Source: Carpediemonas membranifera
Taxonomy: Eukaryota; Fornicata
Direction: 5' to 3'
DNA: 64,000 bases
Assembly: GCA_019828565.1 (NCBI GenBank)
Contig: JAHDYR010000019.1
Span: forward strand, 186,001 to 250,000
This document shows, in pieces, positions 50,319 to 59,370 of this stretch (the first letter of the stretch is position 1; each line of letters opens with the position of its first letter). The translations under genes were made by a program, and so were the position numbers. Under the pieces are notes generated by a model. It worked only from the letters and a program-made list of their open reading frames with translations, searched no databases and was not told the DNA's origin.

Positions 50319-50987
50319 CTACTCGCTGTACAGCCCGTGCTCCACGATGTACTGGGCGACCGCGGGGTGCACCAGTCCAGACAGCGGCCGCCGCTCCTTC
50401 ACGGCGTCCCTGACCATTGTGCTGCTTATGTCGTTCTCGACCGTCGGCTGGGTGACAACAATGGTCTCGTTGCCGGGTGCCATGTGGGGTTCGCTACCGA
50501 TGATGGCCGCGACACGGTCAGCTGAGGCCTGGGTCCGCTCAACAACGACGAACACGTACTTCTTGAGCAGGTGACAGACGTCTTCGGGCGACCACGAGGG
50601 GTGGTGGGCCATGGAGTCGATGAGGTCCGCCCCGCAGGCAAAGAAGAGCTTCACGTCGGGCCCAGCCTCCTCCTGGATGTGGTCGAGGAGGACGCGGGTC
50701 CGGACGAACTCGTGCTGGCGCCACTCCCAGTCGTGTAGTTGGAGCCACGAGTCGGAGCAGGCAAGGGCTACCATCTCCGCACGGACGGATGCATCCAGCA
50801 GTTTCGGTTTGTTCATCCTGTATGCGTCTGGAACTGGCGAGAAGTAGCCTCTGTCGACCGTATAACCCATGGCCTGGCATTTCTCCCGGACCGTGTCCAT
50901 CATGATGAAGTGCCCCGCTGTTATCGGGTTGTATGAACCCCCTGCGATGATCCACGCCTTCTTGGCATCGATTACAGGCATCACCAT
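50319..50987 (-). CDS. NMNAT: Nicotinamide/nicotinate mononucleotide adenylyltransferase
   Basis: Last step of NAD synthesis, joining NMN or NaMN with ATP. The 222-residue product has the nucleotidyltransferase signature GSYNPITAGH (family GxFNPxHxxH; the first histidine is replaced by threonine), KLLDASVRAEMVALA and WLQLHDWEW, LFFACGADLIDSMA and NDISSTMVRDAV (family ISSTxxR). Length is typical. No organelle leader. Both ATGs at 50987 and 50981 are possible starts. The T in place of the first signature histidine is unusual and deserves checking against relatives. Confidence 0.93.
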   Translation of the reverse strand: MVMPVIDAKKAWIIAGGSYNPITAGHFIMMDTVREKCQAMGYTVDRGYFSPVPDAYRMNKPKLLDASVRAEMVALACSDSWLQLHDWEWRQHEFVRTRVLLDHIQEEAGPDVKLFFACGADLIDSMAHHPSWSPEDVCHLLKKYVFVVVERTQASADRVAAIIGSEPHMAPGNETIVVTQPTVENDISSTMVRDAVKERRPLSGLVHPAVAQYIVEHGLYSE

Positions 50988-51050
50988 TGAATGCGAGTTT
51001 CAGGGGCCGAAATTGGACAAACCTGCGTTCACGTGCCAACGTGAAGTATA

Positions 51051-54000
51051 ATGAGCGAAGACGTCCAGTTCAGAGCTCTACGTGCGAAACACTTTGCTAT
51101 AATTGCCTCTGAGGCGAAGCTGGATCTCCCCGATGTCAAAGCCGCCAGTTCTAAGAAACCTTATCGCTACTCCCGCTCCAAGTCCGTAGAGCCTAAGGTA
51201 CCATTCAAAATCTCTTTACCACGTGGCTTTGAGCGACCACCATCAGCGCTAGCGATCAAGGAGTCCAATAATCGGTACGACCACTTCCAGCGTCTCGGGA
51301 AAGGCACTCCATCTTCACGCCCGCGCTTCCCAAACACAGTGTCAGACTCCCCAAGTAGGTACAAGCTCCCCAAGGTTGCTAATCCGCGTACTGTGCTCTC
51401 GCCACGCACCTTAACGTCGCCACGTACGCCATTACCAGCCATATCACCGCAGGGGGCCGTTAGTGCAGAGGCCGAGGCAGCGCTGCGGTACAACATGCGG
51501 CTAATGCGCTTTGTTGTCCCGAAATACGCCATGCCCTTCCCACTCCCGAAGCAGCGCTGGTTGAATATCGTCCGAAGATGCAAGCCGCCCCCAATAACGG
51601 GCAACGAGTACTTAATGCCAGTGATCCGACAGCTCAGGTCAGAGGTGATGACCGACTTCATCGCCGTTCAAAAGAGACTTCTGTTCAATCAAAAGCTGTT
51701 GACGACTCCAGATCCAGGGCTTGTCGGGGCATTCTTGGACAAGCTGACCCGACCCCAACTGCGGTGGATGGTCAAGGGGGCCACTAACGCCAAGGTGCAG
51801 GAGAGTGTGGGTTCGCTGCGTCGGGCATGCTTTCTTCATGCACATCCAATATCGCTGCGGTGCTTACAGACCGTGATGGACCAGATCGATCATATGATGG
51901 CCGATGACCTCCTTCCATTATACAGCAGCACAGACAGCCTCCCTTTCGAGGCTCTAGACGCTATGCACAAGACCCTGCTCGCCCTTGTTACCAGCCGCCT
52001 CCACGAGTCCCACGACCCAGCCGACGGGTCGACCCAGCCGACGGGAGACTCTGCGCAACCCCTGCCCAAGATCATCGAGGCGATCATCCTCGATTCATTC
52101 ACCGCTCACGCTACTGAGCTCGCCGACCAGATCAGGGCTGAATGGCACGGGGCCGACGCCGCGAACAGGGCAATCGGGCTCTTGGCACCAGTGTACCGTC
52201 GTCTCACGGTGCTGTGCCGCATGCTGATCCAGGGGCGGGCGTACCACCTCGCGCACACTTGTCGGGAGCGTGTGGTCGCCGTGCTCTCGCAGGGCATCGG
52301 CCAGTCGTGGGTTGAGCAGATCGGGGCCCTCGAGTTTGAAGCGTTCACGCATGTTACGGCTCAGCGGTCAGCTTTCGTGTGTTCCATCACGATCACTGAG
52401 GATTCAATGCTCGAGTTCACCCCTGATATCGGCATCCTCCTCGACTCATTCAGATCATTCAGCAGCGGACTCATCAGACGACTCTCGTCAATCCATGCCC
52501 CCTTGGTCGGCATGCTCGAGCAGCATGCCGAGGAGATGGACTCTGGCACCGAGTCCGAGTGGTCGGCAGCAGTTACTGACGGGGTAGCGACCAGGGCGAT
52601 GCTCCAGGGCGATGAAGAGGTGCGGGACTTCGATTCAAAGGCGGGGGATGCCGAGAGCAGCTATATGAGCAGCCGTGACATGGATCTCGAGGTCCCTTCC
52701 GTCCCGGCCTCCGAGAGAACCGCGGCATTTGAGTTAGACCCGAGTCGCTCCCCGTCTATCGCGTCAGACCCTGCGGGTTGGGGCGATGACTTAGGAACGC
52801 CCAGGTCTGCGCTGACTTATTCGGATGGCCGGACATTCAGCGATGATGACCTGGGCTATCAGTCGAGTCAGCGATCGGAGACTTACGATCTCAGATCCGA
52901 GCGCACTTCGTCGCCTGTAGCCGAGTCAAGCAGACGCTCACCGACTTACGATCTCAGATCCGAGCGCACATTGTCTCCCATCGCCGAGTCGAGCCAAGTG
53001 TGCTTCGATTCCAGGTCCCAAGCGTTCGAAATGCCGCCCCCCGTCGAGGCCCTCACCGCACCAGATTCTGTACCTTTATGCAGGGTCGACCTGTCGAAAG
53101 TCGAACAAGGCCTCATGCGGGACATCTCCATTGAAACTCAGGCGGTGCTTGCATTTACCGGAGACGCGCGGGCCATGATTTACGATCTGATGGATGCCGA
53201 GCCGAGAGAGATACCGTTCCTCATGCCCGAGGCCGACCTGGAGACCTACATGCGAGACCAGTTCGCTACTGGTCCGCTGTGGCGCCTGCTCAGCTCAGCC
53301 ATCGCCCGTAACGAGCAGATCCTGGATAAGGTCGACCAACTTCGGAACTCTGTCTGCGTGGGAATGCTTTCGATTGACTTCACTCAGCTGAAACGACGGG
53401 TTGCCTTAAGGTGCGCAAACCACAGATCCATCATTCTATCCGCCCTCGCCGACTATACTGGTACGAAGCTGCAAGAGCTGGAAGAGCAGGCGTCCCAGGC
53501 CATCGCCGTCATCAGCAACGTTCCAGACGAAGTCGAAGCATTCGCTGACTACCGCGAGCGCATTGACGGTTACCACAAGGGCATCGCCGTCTTCCACTCG
53601 CAGATCATGATGATCTGGAACATCCAGCACATGCTGATCTCCTGGCAGCACCCGGTGTCAGACTCCACGCTGAGTCGCGTCCTGGCCATGATGGCGCACT
53701 GGCGCACGATGGGCTCGGCCATTGAAGAGTCGCGGTACGTCGCTGACCGTAACCTCAAAATATTGCAGGACGGGCTGCTCGATGGATTCGCGGATATGCT
53801 GGATCGGATTAGATCTACATTACCGCATGTTGAGAAGATTGTCAATCTTACCGATCTTCCAGATTATGCTACGATCGACATAATCTCCGAATCCCTCATC
53901 CGCTTTGCCGAGCGCCTGGCCGATGACATCACCCACGCCTCCCGCGCCCGTTCGCTGGCCAAACGGCTTGCTTTCAAACTTCCGAGCTCACACTTCGAGC

Positions 54001-54719
54001 CAGCCAACATCATGAGCCTCGCGTCTCCACTCAGAAGCCAGTGGAGTGGGATTAATAACTTTATCGGTGAGCTCTACAGCAACATATTCCCAATAACCGT
54101 CGCTAATCTCAAAATAGAGAGCTTCGACAAGATGTGCGGCGTGGCTCGAGCCGGTCTGGCCAAGGTCGAGCGAGAGCTGACCGACAACGACCTCCAGATA
54201 CGGCGTCTGGCACCGGTGCTTCCTTCAGTCGGCGAACAGCTCCGCAATACGATCAATATGATTGATTTGATGAAGCAAGAGATAGCCACCGTCGAGAGAG
54301 ATCTCGGCCTAGTTGTCCGACTCCATGCCGAGTCGAAGTTTATATCTGATGATGATTGGATCACCCTTAACAGATACTTTGACCGCCCGTCGACTGTCCG
54401 AGGCTTTGACAACATGACTGTCGGTTCGATGTTTGATGCCGCAGTGACTCGGTTTAGAGACATCGAGGGCATCCTCAACACGGCCACGAGGGCTGTGAGA
54501 GCCACGATGCTTAAGACGATGACCAGTAGGGACAGGGCAAACGACAGCAAGCCCCTGGACGCGTCGAATGCAGGGCTAACACTGCCCTCTGAGATCTCCC
54601 TGAGTGGGCGGTTGAAGGACGTGGAGGCGGCCGGCAGCGACTATGATTATGACTATTCCTCGAGTGGTAGCTCCCGCAGGATGTCGGATCTGGACGATTT
54701 CGATCTGGATGAAGATTAA
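51051..54719 (+). CDS. Large protein of unknown function, possible dynein-tail-like region
   Basis: A single 1222-residue frame with no recognised full-length homologue. The N-terminus (to about 130) is basic and Ser/Pro-rich with SPRTLTSPRTPLP. A helical stretch follows (WLNIVRRCKPPPITGNEYL, then PVIRQLRSEVMTDFI) that faintly resembles the start of axonemal dynein heavy-chain tails. There is a disordered acidic/serine region near 500-650 with a 22-residue tandem repeat (TYDLRSERT...SPVAESS, twice, about 52880-52990), then long coiled helices with WHQPVSDSTL-like and ANIMSLASPLRSQW segments. It ends in a Ser/Tyr/Asp-rich tail. No AAA motor or ATP site is present. A dynein-tail relationship is speculative. 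Confidence 0.65.
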   Translation: MSEDVQFRALRAKHFAIIASEAKLDLPDVKAASSKKPYRYSRSKSVEPKVPFKISLPRGFERPPSALAIKESNNRYDHFQRLGKGTPSSRPRFPNTVSDSPSRYKLPKVANPRTVLSPRTLTSPRTPLPAISPQGAVSAEAEAALRYNMRLMRFVVPKYAMPFPLPKQRWLNIVRRCKPPPITGNEYLMPVIRQLRSEVMTDFIAVQKRLLFNQKLLTTPDPGLVGAFLDKLTRPQLRWMVKGATNAKVQESVGSLRRACFLHAHPISLRCLQTVMDQIDHMMADDLLPLYSSTDSLPFEALDAMHKTLLALVTSRLHESHDPADGSTQPTGDSAQPLPKIIEAIILDSFTAHATELADQIRAEWHGADAANRAIGLLAPVYRRLTVLCRMLIQGRAYHLAHTCRERVVAVLSQGIGQSWVEQIGALEFEAFTHVTAQRSAFVCSITITEDSMLEFTPDIGILLDSFRSFSSGLIRRLSSIHAPLVGMLEQHAEEMDSGTESEWSAAVTDGVATRAMLQGDEEVRDFDSKAGDAESSYMSSRDMDLEVPSVPASERTAAFELDPSRSPSIASDPAGWGDDLGTPRSALTYSDGRTFSDDDLGYQSSQRSETYDLRSERTSSPVAESSRRSPTYDLRSERTLSPIAESSQVCFDSRSQAFEMPPPVEALTAPDSVPLCRVDLSKVEQGLMRDISIETQAVLAFTGDARAMIYDLMDAEPREIPFLMPEADLETYMRDQFATGPLWRLLSSAIARNEQILDKVDQLRNSVCVGMLSIDFTQLKRRVALRCANHRSIILSALADYTGTKLQELEEQASQAIAVISNVPDEVEAFADYRERIDGYHKGIAVFHSQIMMIWNIQHMLISWQHPVSDSTLSRVLAMMAHWRTMGSAIEESRYVADRNLKILQDGLLDGFADMLDRIRSTLPHVEKIVNLTDLPDYATIDIISESLIRFAERLADDITHASRARSLAKRLAFKLPSSHFEPANIMSLASPLRSQWSGINNFIGELYSNIFPITVANLKIESFDKMCGVARAGLAKVERELTDNDLQIRRLAPVLPSVGEQLRNTINMIDLMKQEIATVERDLGLVVRLHAESKFISDDDWITLNRYFDRPSTVRGFDNMTVGSMFDAAVTRFRDIEGILNTATRAVRATMLKTMTSRDRANDSKPLDASNAGLTLPSEISLSGRLKDVEAAGSDYDYDYSSSGSSRRMSDLDDFDLDED

Positions 54720-54992
54720 AGTGCTCGGCAGTTTATGGATAGGGGAAAGATGACCTTGCGGGGGGCGGTCTGTTGTGGCCCGGGCCCGGGACCTTACATC
54801 CTGCCTGTGTCGGTATTGCTGGCCTGGGCGGGCAATATCTGGAGCTGAACCTCAATTCACATAAGCTCACGTAAACAGCAGCAAAACCGCGCCCCGCGCG
54901 GAATGGGGTGACTCATTACCTGATTATATGGCCGCGGTAGCAGCCCCCGCCTGGCAGCGGTGGTGCTTAACCTGCACCATGATCGTTCGCTG

Positions 54993-56451
54993 ATGACGAA
55001 AACATTCTTGGAGACCGGGTTGACAGCATCGTTGGCATCTGTTCTCGACTCCATTGGTTGGAATAATGCGACTGGTATTCAAAGCGAGGCCATTCCTTTG
55101 CTCCTTCAAGGCAAAGACGTGATTGCACAGGCAGAAACAGGTAGCGGCAAGGTATATCACCCCCATTTCCCATTTTACAAAGACCGGCGCGTTCATGCTT
55201 CCCATCATCGACGAGATGATCCAGCTGGACGACTATCTTCACCGGAACCATGTGTTCAGTGCCCTGGTCATCTCTCCCACGCGCGAGCTCGCCCACCAGA
55301 TCGTATCGGAGGCGCAGCGGATGATTACAGCTGCTGGTGAGAAGATCCGCGTGCTCGGCGTTATTGGCGGCGAGTCCGAGCACCTCCAGAAGCGAGCATT
55401 CATCGACACAAGCCGGAGACCGCAAATCGTCGTCGCCACGCCCGGTAGACTTCTCGACATCCTTTCCGGTGATGACTGGAAGGATGTCCGCGATTCCTAC
55501 CTCAAGAACCTCAAGCACGTTGTCCTTGACGAGGCCGACAAGCTCTTTGAATCAGACTTCGTCGGCACGATCGGGCAGATCCTGGATGTTGCTAGGGACG
55601 CCAAGATCGGCGCAGGGATCGAGACAGGTCAAGACTGGCAGACGGCGCTCTTCTCTGCGACCATGAGCACGGGTGTCACTCAGATCAGTACCGTCGCCAA
55701 GATGAAGAAGGGCACAGTGAGGGTGAGTGTGACCGCGACCCACACCACCGAGGCGCTCATCCAGCAGTGGATGCTCGTTCCTATCGACCTCAAGGACCTC
55801 TACCTCATCCAGTTTTTACGGAAGCAGGACACTGCGAAGAAGGTCATCATCTTTGTCAACACGAAGCTTCAGTCGAACCGTCTTTCCTTCCTCATCAACA
55901 ACTACTGGGGATTTGAAGAGGACAACACCATCGACTTGCCCGACCTAAACGACACCGAGGCCCCCCGGGGCAAGTGGCGCGCCGTGCCACTCAATGGAAG
56001 CATGAATCAGGCGACCAGGACGACCAGATTCAGGCGGTTTATTGACGGTACGGCCAACGTGCTCGTGGCTACAGATGTAGCCTCTAGAGGCCTGGATACG
56101 ATCGTAGACATCGTCGTCAACTACGAGTTGCCCGCTTCGTCCAAGGTCTATGTCCATAGAATCGGTCGGACTGCCCGTGCAGGCCGACACGGCATGGCCA
56201 TGTCGCTGGTGTCCCAGTACGATGGTCATCAATTCATCCAAATCGAAAACGGGCTCGCCAACAAGGAGCAGCTGCATCAGGTCGACCGCACGCCGGCAGA
56301 CGCCATGGATGCGGCGATGGTGGAACATCTGAAGGTGGCCAAGAACGACACGATGACGCAGCTCCGGGACCTCGGTCTGGATAAGGTGCAGGATAAGAAA
56401 AAGGGCAAGATCGTGAAGAACAAGGGAAAGAGAGGTCCCAAGCGGATGTAA
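54993..56451 (+). CDS. DEAD-box RNA helicase (DDX47/Rrp3-like)
   Basis: ATP-dependent RNA helicase. Exons 54993-55151 and 55183-56451 over a 31-nt intron (GTATAT...TTACAAAG) give 475 residues; the intron splits motif I, and the join restores AETGSGKTGAF. Other motifs are Q-motif region WNNATGIQSEAIPLLLQGKD, Ia PTRELA, TPGR, II VLDEADKLF, III SAT, V ATDVASRGLD and VI HRIGRTARAG. The C-terminus is lysine-rich (KKKGKIVKNKGKRGPKRM), fitting nuclear/nucleolar location. General layout resembles DDX47/Rrp3-type pre-rRNA helicases; a DDX55/Spb4-type role is an alternative. Start at ATG 54993; an upstream GTG frame is ignored. Confidence 0.92.
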
Positions 56452-56695
56452 ATATGCGGTTAATGGCGTTGCTTGGCAGTGGAGTGTGTTGCAGAGGCGG
56501 GCGTCAGGATTGATCGCTCGGCTGAGTAAACGATGAGGCAGAATTTTGGTGCGAGAACACATCGTTGAGACTGGTGTGGGCTGAAGTTGCTGGCATGGCG
56601 TCATGTTGTCCCTGCGTCGTATGCCTCATCGCATTTCGTTGCCAGATTTTTTTTGTGCAAATTCTTGCTATTCTGCCCGAAATCCCAGCGAAAGC

Positions 56696-58421
56696 ATGTT
56701 CCTTCAGGGTGAGCGTACTTTTGGACAGTCCGTAAGAACTCAAAATGGTTTGTATACTGCCAGCTCTCTTGGTTTACCCAGTCAATGCCGCAGTGTCTCT
56801 TGGCTCTATAGTTTCTACTTCCTTTGGCCCCCTGGGCCTTGATAAGATGATTGTGTCCACGGTTGGTGATATTACCGTCACCAATGATGGTGCTACCATC
56901 CTGTCTAGGATTGATGTCCAGCATCCTGCTGCTCGTGTCCTCGTCCAGCTTTCCAGACTTCAGGACATGGAAGTCGGTGACGGCACCACTACGGTTGTCA
57001 TCCTTGCCTCCGAGCTCCTCAAGTTGGGTAACAACCTCATCGAGGCCGGCATCCACCCCACCAACGTCATGAGCGGCTATCGCCGTGCCGTTGCCAAGGC
57101 TACTAAGTTCCTGGAAGAGAACATGTCCCACCAGGTGTCGATCGAGGACACTGAGGTGCTCATGAACGTTGCCCGTACTTCTATGTCGTCCAAGAACATC
57201 TCCAACCCCGACTACTTCTCTCGCCTTGTTGTTGACTCCCTTCGCGCCATCAAGAACTCCTCTGGCAAGTTCCCCGTTGAGAACGTCCCCATTCTCAAGG
57301 CTGTCGGTGGCTCCAGCAATGAGTCGCAGCTCATCGAGGACGGCATCGCCATCCCCTGCATGATGGTCTCCCCGCAGATGCCCTCGTACATCAAGGACGC
57401 CAAGATCGCCATCCTCGACTTCGCCCTCAAGCCCCAGCGTATGGCTACCGGCGTCCAGATCCAGGTAACCGATCCCGATAAGCTCCGCCAGATCAAGGAG
57501 CAGGAAGAATCTATGCTGCTTGCTCGTACCAAGGTCCTCACCGACGCCGGCGCCAATGTCATCCTCACGACCGGGGGCATCGACGGCACTGCCGCCGCTT
57601 TCCTCGTTGAGAACGGCGTCATGGGCGTGCAACACTGCGATAAGCGCGATCTCCGCCACATTATCAAGAACACGGGCGGTAAGATCCTTCTCTCCTTCGC
57701 CGACCTTGACGCGCCCGTTGAGGGCGACGAGTACGAGGCCGACACTTTTGAGGAGGCTCTCGAGGACTACAAGACCAACCTCGCCGGCTCGATTGGCTCG
57801 GCCGACACGGTCTCCGAGGAGCTCCTCAAGACCACCGATACGGTCGGTGACCTCAACCAGAAGCTTCTCTTTATCCGCGGTGGCCCCACCAGCGCGGTCA
57901 GGTCCATCATCCTGCGCGGCTCGAGCGAGGAACACATCGACGAGACCGAGCGGTCCGTCCACGACGCCCTGTGCGCCGTCAAGCGCGTCCTCGAGTCCAG
58001 CGAGTTCGTACCAGGCGGCGGCTGCGCTGAGACAGCCGTGTCGGTCTTCCTCGAGCGTAAGTCCGTGGATAAGGTCATCGACCCCCGCGAGCAGCTCGCT
58101 CTCGATGCTTTCGGCAAGGCTATGCTTGTTATCCCTAAGATTCTCGCCAAGAACGCTGCGAAGGACGCCACTGAGCTTGTTGCCGGTCTGAGGGCCAAGC
58201 ACATTGCTGCCCAGAAGGCCGAGGGCGTCACCGATGATCGTGACTTCGGCCTCGACCTCGTCGAAGGCGTGGTCCGGAACAACTTTAAGGCGGGCGTCCT
58301 CGAGCCTCTGATGTCGAAGATCAAGAGCCTCAACTACGCGACGGAGGCGGCGATTACCGTCCTGCGCATCGATGACGTCACCCGCCTCGAGAACCCCGAG
58401 CAACAGCAGGCTCAACAGTAA
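56696..58421 (+). CDS. CCT1: Chaperonin CCT subunit 1 (TCP-1 alpha)
   Basis: Subunit of the cytosolic chaperonin that folds actin and tubulin. Exons 56696-56747 and 56782-58421 over a 34-nt intron (GTTTGT...TTACCCAG) give 563 residues; the join reads GQSVRTQN|VNAAVSLGSIV. Group II chaperonin ATP motifs are intact: FGPLGLDKM, GDITVTNDGATIL, VGDGTTTVVILA and SEFVPGGGCAETAVS. The last two flank the apical domain, and RTQN...HPTNVMSGYR and NYATEAAITVLRIDD match CCT1 among the eight paralogues. A single-ORF model begins in the intron and loses the N-terminus. Its phosducin-like partner is encoded at 41.2 kb. Confidence 0.94.
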
Positions 58422-58467
58422 ACATAGCCCTTAGTGGCCCTGTGGCCCTTCATTGCCGTGTGTTTGG

Positions 58468-58576
58468 TGAAGTATCATAGAGTGCACAGTGCAAGCAGTA
58501 AAGTAAGACTCTCTGTAAGGTACGAAGGTCTATAGCAGACTTCATTTGGGTAATGTGCAGTTTATGACAAAGCAGC
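58468..58576 (+). repeat. Shared upstream module, copy B
   Basis: The first 46 bp match 45811-45856 at 45 of 46 positions. The TCTATAGCAGACTTCA and GCAGTTTATG blocks follow in the same order but at slightly different spacing. It lies between CCT1 and the small protein at 58577. Confidence 0.7.
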
Positions 58577-58969
58577 ATGCGCTGGAACAAGGTCTTAGAG
58601 GAAGCGGAGACATATTTGAATGGCATCAATGGGTGTGAGTATCTCATGAAACTTGATGAACGGGTTGTGATGGCAACGCCAGAGCTTGAGCGACTCTATA
58701 AGCAGCATTCTTCTATATTTTGCTCAATATGCGACCTATGCGAAGAAGATCTCGAATTCTCAAAGCATGTATCGATTTTAGTACCGTCACTTGGCCGATT
58801 TGTCCTCATTCGGCACGTGTGCAGCCATGTCCTGCTCGTTGGAAAGCATCAGCGCAGTTTCCTGGCCTGCATGCCGACCCACACCGGATACGCCATTCTG
58901 CTGTCCAGTGATCGAAATATCTGCATGCATATCGATCAGCTAGCGCAGCTCATCCCCGACGGCATCTGA
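58577..58969 (+). CDS. Small protein of unknown function, possible roadblock/longin fold
   Basis: A 130-residue product starting MRWNKVLEEAETYLNGI. Its central segment has alternating hydrophobic strands (HVSILVPSLGRFVLIRHV, then HVLLVGKHQRSFLACMP) and a C-terminal strand/helix (GYAILLSSDRNICMHIDQLA). This layout is compatible with a roadblock/LC7- or longin-type fold, but no signature was found. Codon third positions are less GC-biased than in neighbours. It shares its upstream region with the repeat protein at 45916. An overlapping ATG at 58564 starts a different short frame and was rejected. Confidence 0.45.
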   Translation: MRWNKVLEEAETYLNGINGCEYLMKLDERVVMATPELERLYKQHSSIFCSICDLCEEDLEFSKHVSILVPSLGRFVLIRHVCSHVLLVGKHQRSFLACMPTHTGYAILLSSDRNICMHIDQLAQLIPDGI

Positions 58970-59370
58970 AAGCTGTTCTTGCGATGCGCGCGGCAAGCGG
59001 GCATCATCGAGACGCTCTGCTGATACTACTGTGTGTATGCATATATAACATATATACCAGCTCTCAGCTTCCCGGGTCGACACGCCAGTGAGCAGGGTTG
59101 AGGCAGCCCGCTGTTGTTGATGAAGGCGACTTGTACATGAGTTATGGATTGTAAATGAAGACGCATGTCATGAACCAAGTCAGGGCATGGTGGACTGGGT
59201 GACAATTGGGTGATTGACTGGTCTTCTGCCGATACAAGAGGATGAACGCAAAAAATGTCGGTGGATGCTGATATCGCTCTACGCATTCGACAGGACGGTC
59301 GCGGACTTCGTGTACATGCTGGGTTGGGTCAAACTCATGAAGGGCAAATGATGCAAGAAAAAAAGCGCGA
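58970..59370. other. Intergenic region with A/T-rich patch
   Basis: About 0.4 kb before RPC2. It contains a TATGCATATATAACATATATAC stretch (given here in part: TGCATATATAACATATATAC near 59038-59057), a possible promoter or A/T-rich spacer. No protein-like frame or RNA gene recognised. Confidence 0.5.

Noticed and set aside
50122-50525. Possible small spliced gene starting MAAALLDGIHQMNAIQQAQ
   Set aside because: The required 23-nt intron is shorter than any other here, the acceptor is atypical, and the continued frame runs antisense through the end of NMNAT.
56601-58415. A 604-codon open frame antisense to CCT1
   Set aside because: It is the mirror of a high-GC, codon-biased gene. Its composition (Gly/Val/Leu/Asp-rich) is that of an antisense shadow and it resembles no family, while the sense strand encodes an unmistakable CCT1.
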